From a virus: DNA of 64,000 nt. The notes beneath the pieces were generated by a model, which was given only the letters and a program-made list of their open reading frames with translations, had not been told where the DNA came from and did no database searches. Shown here one piece after another: positions 48,064 to 56,279 of this stretch (the first letter of the stretch is position 1; every line of letters begins with the position of its first letter). Position numbers and translations under genes: made by a program. Where the stretch lies: the IMG/VR virus record IMGVR_UViG_3300037193_002017, positions 1 to 64,000 of that record; one strand, written 5' to 3'.

Positions 48064-48104
48064 CGTAGGCCCCGCCGCGCCCCCCCGTCGCGCCGGGGCC
48101 TACG
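48064..48104. terminator. Terminator-like hairpin
   Basis: CGTAGGCCCCG at 48064-48074 pairs with CGGGGCCTACG at 48094-48104 over 11 bp. It closes the membrane-protein operon. Confidence 0.7.
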
Positions 48105-48150
48105 CCATGTCCGCGTGCGGCCCGCGACGACCCGGACCATCCTGAGGGGT

Positions 48151-48366
48151 ATGTCCCCGCTGCCGCTGGTCGTCGTCTACCCGCCCGACGAGGACGGCGG
48201 CCGCCGCGTACGCGCCGGAGGCGAAATCCTCGGCCTCGCATACGACCTGAACGACCTGGTGGAGTTCCTCCGACGAGCAGGCCTGGACGACTGGGACGCT
48301 CTCGACGCACGCACCAGCGGCCTGATCGAATGGCGCGGCGGCGGCCCCGACACCTGGCCCCCGTGA
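48151..48366 (+). CDS. Small hypothetical protein
   Basis: ATG 48151 gives 71 residues; GTG 48115 would add 12. LPLVVVYPPDEDGGRRVRAG, then EILGLAYDLNDLVEFLRRAG is a beta-alpha unit often met in Streptomyces genomes; it may be a small regulatory protein. The upstream GGGG is close to the ATG, so the start is uncertain. Confidence 0.5.
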   Translation: MSPLPLVVVYPPDEDGGRRVRAGGEILGLAYDLNDLVEFLRRAGLDDWDALDARTSGLIEWRGGGPDTWPP

Positions 48367-48396
48367 CGACCCGCCCCGCCTCGTGCCGCGGAACCG

Positions 48397-48867
48397 TCAG
48401 ATGATCGGCGACCCTGGCTGCAGTTCCTCCAGCTGACCGAACTCGTCCCGACTCCAGCGGACCCCGTTGTCGTCCGTGAAGTGGAGCGCCGGCCTGCTCC
48501 GGTCCACCGTGTCCTCCGTCCACCGCGGCGACTCGAAGTCCACGCTGCGTCCGCCACCGATCAGATGCACGGGGACCGTACGCCGCCCTCCGTCAGGCAG
48601 GCCGCGTGCCTCGACCTCGGCGGCCGCCGCAGCGTTATACACGCCCCCGAAGCGCACCATCACGTCATGAATCGGAGCGCCGCTGCCGTTCACGACCGTC
48701 ACATCCCACCGGTCATACCCGGTGTCATCGCCGTACCCGTTCGTCCCAGTACTGCCTGCGGTCCGGAACGTCATCTCCACCTGGCGCGCCTGAGCGACCC
48801 GCCGTTCAGCGGCAAGAGCACGCAACTCCTCGCGCTCCAGCCGCGTGGCGAGGTCGCCTACGTCCAC
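48397..48867 (-). CDS. Moron-like cytoplasmic protein
   Basis: A 156-residue protein from GTG 48867 on the minus strand, opposite to the surrounding phage genes. Residues 1-35 form a charged helix (ATRLEREELRALAAERR); the rest is a beta domain (GYDRWDVTVVNGSGAPIHDV; RTVPVHLIGGGRSVDFESPR). With the lipoprotein gene it forms a two-gene cassette between terminators, typical of genes expressed from the prophage state. Function unknown. Confidence 0.6.
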   Translation of the reverse strand: MDVGDLATRLEREELRALAAERRVAQARQVEMTFRTAGSTGTNGYGDDTGYDRWDVTVVNGSGAPIHDVMVRFGGVYNAAAAAEVEARGLPDGGRRTVPVHLIGGGRSVDFESPRWTEDTVDRSRPALHFTDDNGVRWSRDEFGQLEELQPGSPII

Positions 48868-48951
48868 TGCGCTCCTGTCCTTGATCGCTACTCGCTGCGC
48901 ACCACCACGGGCACGGCATTTTGCTTCGCCGCGACGGGCGCACTCTCCCGC

Positions 48952-49428
48952 CTATGCGGCCTTCAACTCATCGGTGGTCATCGTGAACTGCAGCGACGTG
49001 CCACCGCCCATGATCGTGTACGTGTCCTTGGGGCACGGCGAGCCATCAATCCCGGCGTTGGGGTCGCCCAGGCACTCATGCTCGGTATACGCGTCGACGG
49101 CCTTGTTGATCTTCTCAATCTCCTTCATGGAGCGCGGGTACGCCTCCTCGGCCCCGGCGTCCTGGATGGCGGACTCGAGATCGGAGACGACCAACGCGAT
49201 GTCTGTGAGGTGTTCAGCGCAGGCCTGATCGCCGACCTCAGCACAGACGCCGGACCGACCCTCGGTAGCTTCCTCCAGCTTCGGAATCCACTCGCTGGAC
49301 AACCCGGAGACCGAGGCGCTGGGTGATGTGCTCGTGTCCGTGCCGCCGCCACCTTCGCTGGACGTACAGCCCGTTACCCCGAGCACGAGTGCGGCTACGA
49401 GCGTGACGGCCGCGCGTGTGTGATGCAT
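48952..49428 (-). CDS. Lipoprotein (lysogenic-conversion candidate)
   Basis: ATG 49428 is chosen because GGGGGG precedes it and it yields a perfect signal peptide: MHHTRAAVTLVAALVLGVTGC, i.e. lipobox V-T-G-C near residue 21 followed by a Ser/Gly/Thr linker. The 158-residue product has a helical body (WIPKLEEATEGRSGVCAEVG; MKEIEKINKAVDAYTE) with four further Cys likely forming disulfides. It should be anchored on the outside of the membrane. Minus orientation inside a late-side region suggests expression in the lysogen, perhaps for superinfection exclusion. Confidence 0.75.
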   Translation of the reverse strand: MHHTRAAVTLVAALVLGVTGCTSSEGGGGTDTSTSPSASVSGLSSEWIPKLEEATEGRSGVCAEVGDQACAEHLTDIALVVSDLESAIQDAGAEEAYPRSMKEIEKINKAVDAYTEHECLGDPNAGIDGSPCPKDTYTIMGGGTSLQFTMTTDELKAA

Positions 49429-49585
49429 GAGTTGCCCCCCTTGCTGGTGCGGCGAGGGTAGGACACTAGGTGCCCGCAGTGAGCAGGAAACCGCCCGATT
49501 GCCCAGCCCGTTCTGGGCCCAAGGCGCCTGCGCCTCCGTCCGCCCGGCCTGCCGTCCTGCATCCCACAGGTGGCATCCTGAGCGC

Positions 49586-49786
49586 ATGAGCGACCCCATG
49601 ATCGTGGACATCTACGCCGCCGCTCTCAGTGTCGCGCAGAAGCCTGGCACCATCCGTCAGTGGATCCACCGGGGCGAGATCACACACCGCGGCTACGACA
49701 AGCGCCGCCGCGTCCTCGTCGACCTTGACGAGTTGCAACGGGTCGTGCACGACAAGGCGCTGCGGGCCCGCCAGGAAGCGGCTTGA
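49586..49786 (+). CDS. Small HTH DNA-binding protein
   Basis: The 66-residue product carries an HTH_17/MerR-like unit: IVDIYAAALSVAQKPGTIRQ, then WIHRGEITHRGYDKRRRVLV, ending in DLDELQRVVHDKAL. The W-x-x-R-G-x-I pattern with a basic wing is typical of excisionases and small regulators. It is divergent from the lipoprotein and may control it or the downstream packaging genes. Confidence 0.7.
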   Translation: MSDPMIVDIYAAALSVAQKPGTIRQWIHRGEITHRGYDKRRRVLVDLDELQRVVHDKALRARQEAA

Positions 49787-49874
49787 CCACTGCTCTGACC
49801 TCCTGTAACACTCGACCCACGTTCAGCATGTCCAAACATGCTTCACAAAACGCCCCCAACGGGCACCACAGACC

Positions 49875-49922
49875 GCATGGCGAAGGCCCCGAGAGCATCT
49901 GACTCCGGGGCCTTCGCCATGC
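49875..49922. terminator. Strong terminator before packaging genes
   Basis: Arms 49875-49891 and 49906-49922 are complementary over 17 bp. The gap 49787-50024 contains this hairpin and no gene. Confidence 0.8.
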
Positions 49923-50024
49923 CCAGGCGCCCGCCGCACGGCAGGCCGCTCACGCCATGGCCCCCAGCCACGGCCCGCTGCAGCCGTACGACGGGCGCCC
50001 CAGCCCACGCGGGAGGTGACCCCG

Positions 50025-50318
50025 ATGGCCGGCAACCCCCGCAACGGCAGGCCGTACAGACGCCTCTGCGCCCAGCAACGCGCACTCCTCCTGCCCTGCT
50101 GGTGGTGCAAGAAGGACATCGACTACAGCCTCACCGGTCGTGCCGGCCAGACCAGCCCCTGGGCGTTCACCCTCGACCACGCCGTCCCACTGTCCAAGGG
50201 CGGCAACCTCCTCGACCCCACCAACGCTCGTAGCGCGCACCGCCGATGCAACAGCGCCCGCGGCAACCGCACCACCACACAGCCCCGGACACGCGAGCAA
50301 GCCACACGAAGGTGGTGA
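50025..50318 (+). CDS. HNH endonuclease
   Basis: ATG 50025 has GGGAGG upstream at good spacing. The 97-residue protein has the HNH signature: CWWCKKDIDY (first Cys pair), WAFTLDHAVPLSKGG (catalytic His in LDHAVP), DPTNARSAHRRCNSARGN (N, H and Cys). It belongs to the short phage HNH type that often precedes terminase and assists DNA packaging or cos cleavage. Confidence 0.88.
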   Translation: MAGNPRNGRPYRRLCAQQRALLLPCWWCKKDIDYSLTGRAGQTSPWAFTLDHAVPLSKGGNLLDPTNARSAHRRCNSARGNRTTTQPRTREQATRRW

Positions 50319-50320
50319 CC

Positions 50321-50563
50321 ATGGCGTACGAAGACGACCTCGCCGACCTGCAGAGCCGCATCCTCACCGCCTTGCGCACCCAGCCACCCCGCGTCCTGCG
50401 CTGGTACCGCCCTGAAGCGACAGGCATCGAGCGCCGCGTCCGCGAGGCCCTCGACAACCCCCGCTACGCCGCAGCACGCCTGCCCGGCCGCCTCGCCTGC
50501 CGCCTCCTCCACCGTCACAACTGGACCTGCATCGGCACGAACCGACACCCGGACAGGTGGTAG
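50321..50563 (+). CDS. Small basic protein, paralog of 50685-50957
   Basis: An 80-residue protein 2 bases after the HNH gene. Helical start (EDDLADLQSRILTALR), then RVREALDNPRYAAARLPGRL and ACRLLHRHNWTCIGTNRHPD. The last block is repeated in the protein encoded at 50685-50957 (IACRLLRRHNVTC). Arg/His/Cys content suggests nucleic-acid or metal contact. Function unknown. Confidence 0.5.
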   Translation: MAYEDDLADLQSRILTALRTQPPRVLRWYRPEATGIERRVREALDNPRYAAARLPGRLACRLLHRHNWTCIGTNRHPDRW

Positions 50564-50565
50564 CC

Positions 50566-50799
50566 ATGCGCAACCTGGACCACAACGGGCGCCACGTACT
50601 GCGATGGCTGGAGCGTCGCCTCCAGCGAGAGATGAAGCGCTCACTGGAGGAGCTGACACACGCCCTGCAGGAGGGGAAGTACCCATGCTCGACCCGCAGC
50701 CCCGAGAGCCCGCAGCCGACTCGCGAAGGTGGTGGCCGGCCTACCGCTACCCCAGCGACTGCCCCAACGCCCCCGCCTACTGGCTCCTCTTCGCCCTGA
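50566..50799 (+). CDS. Small protein overlapping the next gene
   Basis: A 77-codon frame from ATG 50566 with AGGTGG upstream. The first 40 residues (NGRHVLRWLERRLQREMKRS) look like a genuine basic helix; the rest is low complexity and overlaps the following gene by 115 bases in another frame. Either the gene has a meaningless tail or the overlap is used. Moderate doubt. Confidence 0.4.
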   Translation: MRNLDHNGRHVLRWLERRLQREMKRSLEELTHALQEGKYPCSTRSPESPQPTREGGGRPTATPATAPTPPPTGSSSP

Positions 50800-50957
50800 G
50801 TGAGCCCCGCGAGTTCGCCTACGTCGCGCCTCGACGTATCGCCTGCCGCCTCCTGCGACGACACAACGTCACCTGCCGAGGCCGCGCCGACCACCCACGC
50901 ACCGTCACCGTCCAGCTGGACAACAGCACTGGCACCTTCACCCCGCGGAGGCGATGA
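50685..50957 (+). CDS. Small basic protein, paralog of 50321-50563
   Basis: ATG 50685 follows GAGGGGAAG. The 90-residue protein has WWPAYRYPSDCPNAPAYWLL, then FAYVAPRRIACRLLRRHNVTC and a beta end. The C-terminal Cys-Arg-Leu-Leu-x-R-H-N-x-T-Cys block matches the neighbouring gene, suggesting local duplication. Function unknown. Confidence 0.5.
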   Translation: MLDPQPREPAADSRRWWPAYRYPSDCPNAPAYWLLFALSEPREFAYVAPRRIACRLLRRHNVTCRGRADHPRTVTVQLDNSTGTFTPRRR

Positions 50958-50958
50958 C

Positions 50959-51141
50959 ATGGCAGTCGGCAGCTTCACCCTGAGCGCCCGCTGCCCCGCC
51001 TGCGGCCAGCCCATCGAACTCAACGCCACGCTCCGGCCAGAACTGAAGCGCAACGTGCTCGGCATCGACACCGCGCCCATCCACACCCACATCCGCGAGG
51101 CTCATCCCGGGCAGGCGCAGGCCGTCACCGAGGGTCAGTGA
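50959..51141 (+). CDS. Small zinc-ribbon protein
   Basis: A 60-residue protein one base after the upstream stop. LSARCPACGQPIELNATLRP holds a C-x-x-C; HTHIREAHPG supplies two or three His to complete a C2H2-like site. It could bind DNA; function unknown. Confidence 0.55.
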   Translation: MAVGSFTLSARCPACGQPIELNATLRPELKRNVLGIDTAPIHTHIREAHPGQAQAVTEGQ

Positions 51142-51145
51142 AACG

Positions 51146-51550
51146 ATGACAGGCATGACCGATGATCTAGTGCAGTGGCTCACGGCCCAGCTCGACGAGG
51201 ACGAGCGGGTGGCACGCGGCTGTAGCGGTGAGGCGTGGTGGGAGCACCCGAAGAACTGGGTGAGCGCTCCGCCGTTGAACCGCGTTGCCGTCGTTGTGCA
51301 TGACGGTGATCGCGGCCACATCGTGCGTCATGATCCGGCGCGGGTGCTGCGCGAGATCGAGGCCAAGCGCGAGCTCCTCACCGAGCACACCGACACCAAC
51401 GACGGCTCATGCCGGACCTGCGTCGACGGCCACTGGGGCTACCCCACGCACGGCGGCAGCACGCCTCAGCGCTACCCCTGCCGCACGCTCCGCCTGGCCG
51501 CACTGCCCTACGCCGATCGGCCTGGCTACCAGGAGCAATGGCGCCCGTAG
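51146..51550 (+). CDS. DUF6221-like protein
   Basis: A 134-residue protein with the pattern DDLVQWLTAQLDEDERVARG, then HIVRHDPARVLREIEAKREL, C-x-x-C (SCRTCVDG) and PCRTLRLAALPYADRPGYQE. This order matches DUF6221 proteins that are frequent in Streptomyces phages and plasmids. Function is not known. The family call is from memory. Confidence 0.7.
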   Translation: MTGMTDDLVQWLTAQLDEDERVARGCSGEAWWEHPKNWVSAPPLNRVAVVVHDGDRGHIVRHDPARVLREIEAKRELLTEHTDTNDGSCRTCVDGHWGYPTHGGSTPQRYPCRTLRLAALPYADRPGYQEQWRP

Positions 51551-51568
51551 ACGTCAGGGTGACGCAGT

Positions 51569-51778
51569 GTGGACAGCTTCACCGACACCTACATGGACTG
51601 GGACCTGGTGGCCTGCACGCCCATGTGCCGACGCCCGTGGCGCCGGCGGCGGTGGCGAGCGCCCCGCATCTGGACGTGCCCCGGCTGTCACACCCGCTGG
51701 ACCCTCGAAGGCCGGCGCTGGACGCAGGCCATGAGCCCCGCCCAACTCGCCCGCCTCGAACGTGAGCTCGGGATGTAG
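51569..51778 (+). CDS. Small Cys/Arg-rich protein
   Basis: A 69-residue protein from GTG 51569. The core CTPMCRRPWRRRRWRAPRIW then TCPGCHTRWTLEG has two Cys pairs and many Arg/Trp, fitting a zinc ribbon that touches nucleic acid. The start codon overlaps a CTGTCCACA sequence on the minus strand (51568-51576), close to a DnaA box, possibly by chance. Confidence 0.5.
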   Translation: MDSFTDTYMDWDLVACTPMCRRPWRRRRWRAPRIWTCPGCHTRWTLEGRRWTQAMSPAQLARLERELGM

Positions 51779-51803
51779 CGCTGGCCTGCTCGATGATGAG
51801 CCC

Positions 51804-52079
51804 ATGACGACATACAACGGACCTGCCACCGTCACAGCCGACGGCACGCAGTACGAGGTAACCGCCCAGCTCACCGTGACGCCCGTCGGCCACCTGAAGG
51901 AGTGGTACGGCTCCCTGCAGGCCCAGGACGACGCGGCCGCCTGGAACATCCTGAACGCCAGCACGGCCATCCTTCGCGTTGCCGAGGGCCGCGAGAGTGC
52001 CTTCACGGCCACCGGCTCCAGCGCAGGATCCAACGAGCTCGACATCCAGGGCGGCGGCCCTGCGCCCTTCGGGGACTGA
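51804..52079 (+). CDS. Small beta-rich protein
   Basis: This 91-residue protein has strands TYNGPATVTADGTQYEVTAQ and LTVTPVGHLKEWYGSLQAQD, resembling DUF4873-type small barrels. The end is polar. A regulatory or binding role is possible; function unknown. Confidence 0.5.
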   Translation: MTTYNGPATVTADGTQYEVTAQLTVTPVGHLKEWYGSLQAQDDAAAWNILNASTAILRVAEGRESAFTATGSSAGSNELDIQGGGPAPFGD

Positions 52080-52112
52080 CCCACTACGCGGCTGGCGAGG
52101 CGGTGATGCTCC

Positions 52113-52553
52113 GTGCTGTACGTCATCACCGGCCCGCCAGCCGCCGGCAAGTCCAGCTGGATCGAGGCCCGCGCCACAGCCCGTGACATCGTCATCGACC
52201 TCGACCGCATCACCCGCGCCCTCACCGGCCCCGGCGCGCCCCAGTGGAACCAGGACGAGATCGCCATCAAGATCGCGCACCGCGCTCGCTACGCCGCCAT
52301 CGACGAGGCGGTCAAGCACCTGGACCAGGTCGACGTGTACCTGATCCACACCATGCCCAGCACCCGGTGGCGCGCCCGCTACCAGCGCCTCGGTGCTGAG
52401 ATCGTCACCGTTGACCCAGGCGAAGCGGTCGTACGAGAGCGCGTTGCCGCGATGCGATCAGACGAAATGAACCGCGTCGTCACGCGCTGGTACCGCCAGC
52501 ATCGCCGGGGCGAGTCACGCCCCGTCACCACCCAGACAACCCGGCAGTGGTGA
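52113..52553 (+). CDS. P-loop NTPase/kinase-like protein
   Basis: This 146-residue protein from GTG 52113 opens with LYVITGPPAAGKSSWIEARA: a Walker A at residues 7-14. DIVIDLDRITRAL near residue 29 provides a switch-like Asp, and a later strand (VDVYLIHTMPSTRWRARYQR) with Arg residues forms a likely lid. The size matches small phage nucleotide or polynucleotide kinases. Substrate unknown. Confidence 0.75.
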   Translation: MLYVITGPPAAGKSSWIEARATARDIVIDLDRITRALTGPGAPQWNQDEIAIKIAHRARYAAIDEAVKHLDQVDVYLIHTMPSTRWRARYQRLGAEIVTVDPGEAVVRERVAAMRSDEMNRVVTRWYRQHRRGESRPVTTQTTRQW

Positions 52554-52832
52554 CCCTCCGCTACTCACCGATGGTGACCGTCGGCGGTGCACGGAGGGTG
52601 ACTCCGAGTGCCGTCGAGGGCCTGTTCGCGGGCCCGTTCGGCTTGCCGGGGAAGAGGTGGATCAAAACTTCGGCGGGAGACCGGGCGACCCAAAACGCCC
52701 TTGTCGCCCGTCTCTCTCCCCGCGGCGATCGCTAATCACCGCGAACCGAGTTCGGCCCTCCTAACGGGTCATGATCACCACCCGGCGGCCCGTCACACTC
52801 CGTGACGGTCGACGGTCGTCACTGCGTGTGAC
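52514..52832. repeat. GTGAC-rich region before terminase (packaging-site candidate)
   Basis: GTGAC or its complement occurs at 52514, 52524, 52550, 52574, 52598, 52792, 52802, 52818 and 52828. The last four form two hairpins, GTCAC-ACTCC-GTGAC (52792-52806) and GTCAC-TGCGT-GTGAC (52818-52832). The gap 52554-52856 has no gene. Its position just upstream of the small terminase gene fits a cos or pac site. Confidence 0.5.
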
Positions 52833-52856
52833 GCTCCGTCAGATCGGAGGCGGATC

Positions 52857-53159
52857 ATGAGCGATCAACCGAAACGTGTCCGAGCCGGAGCCGTCGCCAA
52901 GGCAACCGCCGCCGAGCTCGATGACCTGGGGCTTGACCCGAAGACGAACGCCGCTGCGGCCTCCGCCCTCCGCCTCGCGAAGGTCATGGACTCGACTGCC
53001 GACCCCAAGGAGCTCGCCGCCGCCGGGCGCGAGCTCCGCCAGACCATGAATACAGCGCGTGGCCTCGCTCCCCCGAAGGCGCTCGGCGACCGGATCGACC
53101 AGCTGGCCGACCGGCGCGAGAAGCGGCTCTCCCCTCGGGCCGCTAAGGGCACCGCGTGA
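52857..53159 (+). CDS. Terminase small subunit
   Basis: A 100-residue protein with GGAGG upstream. It is basic and helical: KRVRAGAVAKATAAELDDLG, then LRLAKVMDSTADPKELAAAG, RQTMNTARGLAPPKALG. Its position, size and 4-base overlap with the large subunit identify it as the DNA-recognising small subunit. A classic HTH was not resolved. Confidence 0.75.
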   Translation: MSDQPKRVRAGAVAKATAAELDDLGLDPKTNAAAASALRLAKVMDSTADPKELAAAGRELRQTMNTARGLAPPKALGDRIDQLADRREKRLSPRAAKGTA

Positions 53160-54718
53160 TCGGCTGCCAGACACCGCGGATCCTGTCCGTGCCGTGGTAC
53201 CGACGCGTGGACACGGGGCGGTGGGACGGCACCGAGGACCAGGTCGCGCTGGACTTCCGCTCGCCCGCGGGCACGGAGTGCATCGAGCTCGCGGAGGAGG
53301 CGGGCCTCGACCTCGACATCTGGCAGCAGCTCGCCCTGCACCACAGCCTCGACGAGGATGCCGAGGGCCGGTGGACGTCGCTCGAGGTCGTCCTCAACAT
53401 CGCGCGCCAGAACGGCAAGGGCGGATACCTCGAGGCCAGACAGATCGGCGGCGTGATCCTCTTCGGGGACGAGCTCGTCATCCACACCGCGCACCAGTTC
53501 AACACCGCGCAGGAGAGCTTCCTTCGGCTCGACCGGATCTTCGAAGGGTCCGCGTCACTGAGTCGCCGCATCAAGCGCGTACGCCGCTCGCATGGCGAGG
53601 AGGGCTTCGAGTTCTTCAACGGCGCCAGGATCCGTTTCCTGGCGCGGGGCGGGGACAGCGGCCGCGGGTTCTCCGGTGACCTGGTCATCATGGACGAGGC
53701 CATGAAGCTGCGGGCCGCGCCCGTGGGCGCCCTCATGCCGGTGCTGTCCGCCCGCCGCAACCCTCAGCTCGTGTTCACCGGGTCGGCCGGTCTGGGGGCT
53801 GAGAGCGAGCAGCTGGCGCTGCTGCGGGCCCGTGCGATGGCGGAGGAGGGCGGGCCGGACCCGTCTTTGACGTACCTGGAGTACTCGATCGCGCCGCACG
53901 TGAAGGAGTGCCCGCGCGATGAGGACGGCCGGGTCGTGTGCACGGCTCATGACGACCGGGACGACGAGCGGTCGTTCGCCCGGGCCAACCCGGCGCTGGG
54001 CATCCGGATCCGCACGTCGTACGTACAGCGGGAGATGCGGGGCATGCGTGAGGACCTGTTCGACCGTGAGCGCCTCGGTGTGGGGGACTACCCGGAGGTC
54101 AGCGACGAGACGTGGCAGGTCATCGCGAAGGAGGCCTGGGAGGCGCTCACGGACGCCAGCTCGCGTCCGACGGACCCGGTGGCGTTCGCCATCGACACCA
54201 ACCCGGAGCGGACGTGGACGGCCATCTCGGTGGCCGCCGAGTCGTCGGGCGGTGGCCGGCACATCGAGGTCGTTGCCCACCAGCCCGGCACGGACTGGGT
54301 CGTGGACTGGGTTGCTGAGCGTGACGAGAAGTGGAAGCCATGCGCGTGGGTCATCGACGAGGGCGGTCCGGCCGGGTCGCTTGTGCCAGCGCTGCGGAAG
54401 AAGCTGGCCGGGAAGCACCCGGTGGGCAGCGACCTGGGGCGCGATCGCTTCCTGGTGTCGCCAAAGGTGCGGGAGATCGTGCAGGCCTGCGGCGCCTTCT
54501 ACGACCGGGTGAAGGACGGCTCACTCGCCCACATCGGCCAGTCACCGCTGGCGACCGCTCTCGCCGGCGCGAAGAAGCGCGACCTGGGTGATGCGTGGGC
54601 GTGGGCACGGCGCAGTGAGGGTGTGGACGTGAGCCCGCTGGTGGCCGGGACGTATGCGTTGTGGGGCTGGGAGAAGTTCCACGACGAGGAGCCGGAAGGG
54701 GCGCCGAACCTGTGGTGA
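53156..54718 (+). CDS. terL: Terminase large subunit
   Basis: A 520-residue GTG-start protein. The ATPase domain has a deviant Walker A, RQNGKG (residues 84-89 in NIARQNGKGGYL), and Walker B DLVIMDE (175-181), then LVFTGSAGLG as motif III. The nuclease domain starts near residue 340 with VAFAIDTNPERTWTAI (acidic Asp) and contains CAWVIDEGGPAGSL. The order and sequence type fit phage terminases of actinophages. It packages DNA into the prohead. Confidence 0.95.
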   Translation: MIGCQTPRILSVPWYRRVDTGRWDGTEDQVALDFRSPAGTECIELAEEAGLDLDIWQQLALHHSLDEDAEGRWTSLEVVLNIARQNGKGGYLEARQIGGVILFGDELVIHTAHQFNTAQESFLRLDRIFEGSASLSRRIKRVRRSHGEEGFEFFNGARIRFLARGGDSGRGFSGDLVIMDEAMKLRAAPVGALMPVLSARRNPQLVFTGSAGLGAESEQLALLRARAMAEEGGPDPSLTYLEYSIAPHVKECPRDEDGRVVCTAHDDRDDERSFARANPALGIRIRTSYVQREMRGMREDLFDRERLGVGDYPEVSDETWQVIAKEAWEALTDASSRPTDPVAFAIDTNPERTWTAISVAAESSGGGRHIEVVAHQPGTDWVVDWVAERDEKWKPCAWVIDEGGPAGSLVPALRKKLAGKHPVGSDLGRDRFLVSPKVREIVQACGAFYDRVKDGSLAHIGQSPLATALAGAKKRDLGDAWAWARRSEGVDVSPLVAGTYALWGWEKFHDEEPEGAPNLW

Positions 54719-54963
54719 ACGACGACCAGGCGGAAGACGCGAACAGCCGTGACCGAGCGGGCCGTTGGCTGGTGATCCTCGAGACGGTGTTTGTCCTGGT
54801 CATCGTGGCGGGCGTCGCGCTCGTGCATGTGCCGGGCGCGCTGATGCTGGCCGGGGTGCTGGGGGTGCTGGCGTGCGAGCGCGCGCTGGCCCGGCGCCAG
54901 GCCGAGGAACGTGTCCCTGGGGAGGGGCGCGGTGGGGAAGCGGCGGGAGGTGAGCGGCAGTGA
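54715..54963 (+). CDS. Small membrane protein between terminase and portal
   Basis: GTG 54715 overlaps the terminase stop by 4 bases. The 82-residue protein has two membrane segments (residues 18-38 and 40-57; WLVILETVFVLVIVAGVALV, GALMLAGVLGVLACE), then a charged tail. It overlaps the portal start by 4 bases. Membrane proteins here are uncommon; function unknown. Confidence 0.55.
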   Translation: MNDDQAEDANSRDRAGRWLVILETVFVLVIVAGVALVHVPGALMLAGVLGVLACERALARRQAEERVPGEGRGGEAAGGERQ

Positions 54964-56279
54964 CAGCTGGGTTGTTCGGCCTGTTCGACGGGCGGTCGAG
55001 GAGGGGGCTGGAGAGCCCGGCGCAGCCGCTCACCTCCGCCGCGCTGGCGGAGTACCTCGGTGGCGTGCAGTCGGACGCCGGGGTGCCGGTATCGGAGACG
55101 ACCGCACTGCGGGCGTCACCAGTGTGGCGGGCTGTGGCGCTGATTGCCGGGGTGTCGGCGGCGCTGCCGCTGCCGACATACAAGGAGGGCACGCGAGAGA
55201 AGCAGGCCGCTGACCTGCTGAAATACCCGCATCCCGATCTCACGCCGGTGGAACTGTGGCGGTTCGCGTACCTGTACCGGGTGCTGTGGGGCAACACGTA
55301 CATCCAGAAGGTGCGCGACGGGGCCGGCCAGATCCGGGAGCTGTGGCCGGTGTCCGCCGATCGGGTCCGCGTGGATCGGATCAAGCCGGACGAGGCGAAC
55401 CCCACCGGCAAGCTGTTTGACGTCGTGGACGACTGGGGCGTGCACCACGTGTGGACGCCCCATCAGATGCTGCACATCCCTGGCCTGGGGTACGACGGCC
55501 TCACCGGCTGCTCACCCGTACGGCTGGCCACACAGGGCATCGGCCTGGCGCAGGCCGCCGAGAAGTCGGCGGCCCGTCTGTTCGGGTCGGGCAACATGAT
55601 CGGCGGCGTGCTGCAGACCGAGCAGCGCCTCGACCCGGACCAGGCCGCCCGGCTGAAGGAACGCTGGAAGGCCAAGATGTCCGGCGTCCACAACAGCCAC
55701 GAGATCGCCGTGCTCGATTCGGGCGCCAGCTTCAAACCAGTGCAAATGCCGAACACCGACGCCCAGTTCCTCGAGAGCAGGCAGTTCCAGGTCACGGAGA
55801 TCGCCCGCATGTTCGGCGTGCCGCCGTTCCTGCTGATGTCCACCGAGAAGAGCACCAGCTGGGGGACGGGGCTGGAGCAACAGGCGCAGGGCTGGGTCAC
55901 GTTCGACCTCAACCCGACATGGCTGACGCCGACCGAGCAGCGCGTGACCAAAGAGCTGCTGCCACGGTCGCTGTACGCGAACTACCAGATGGGCGGCCTG
56001 CTGCGCGGCGACTCGGCGGCGAGAGCCACGTTCTACCGGGCAATGCGCGACATCGGCGCCTACAGCGCGAACGACATCCGGGCGCTCGAGGAGATGCCGC
56101 CGCTGACGGAGAACGGCGACGTCTACCTGCAGCCCATGTACATGGCACCGCTCGGGTCCAACCCCCTCGACCCTGGCGGGGAGGCGCCGGCGGGCTCGAA
56201 CCGGGCGCGGGCGGCCGCGCTGATGGCGGAGGCACAGCGTCTGTTGCAGACGCCTGACGATGCTGAGGAAGGCACCTGA
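54960..56279 (+). CDS. Portal protein (HK97 family)
   Basis: The 439-residue protein shows the HK97 portal pattern: early ALRASPVWRAVALIAGVSAA (residues 50-69), LPTYKEGTREKQAADLLK, then LYRVLWGNTYIQKV and HHVWTPHQMLHIPGLGYDGL. The helical stem region includes ARLKERWKAKMSG and EIARMFGVPPFLLMS. It forms the dodecameric DNA gate. It sits between terminase and protease as expected. Confidence 0.93.
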   Translation: MTAGLFGLFDGRSRRGLESPAQPLTSAALAEYLGGVQSDAGVPVSETTALRASPVWRAVALIAGVSAALPLPTYKEGTREKQAADLLKYPHPDLTPVELWRFAYLYRVLWGNTYIQKVRDGAGQIRELWPVSADRVRVDRIKPDEANPTGKLFDVVDDWGVHHVWTPHQMLHIPGLGYDGLTGCSPVRLATQGIGLAQAAEKSAARLFGSGNMIGGVLQTEQRLDPDQAARLKERWKAKMSGVHNSHEIAVLDSGASFKPVQMPNTDAQFLESRQFQVTEIARMFGVPPFLLMSTEKSTSWGTGLEQQAQGWVTFDLNPTWLTPTEQRVTKELLPRSLYANYQMGGLLRGDSAARATFYRAMRDIGAYSANDIRALEEMPPLTENGDVYLQPMYMAPLGSNPLDPGGEAPAGSNRARAAALMAEAQRLLQTPDDAEEGT

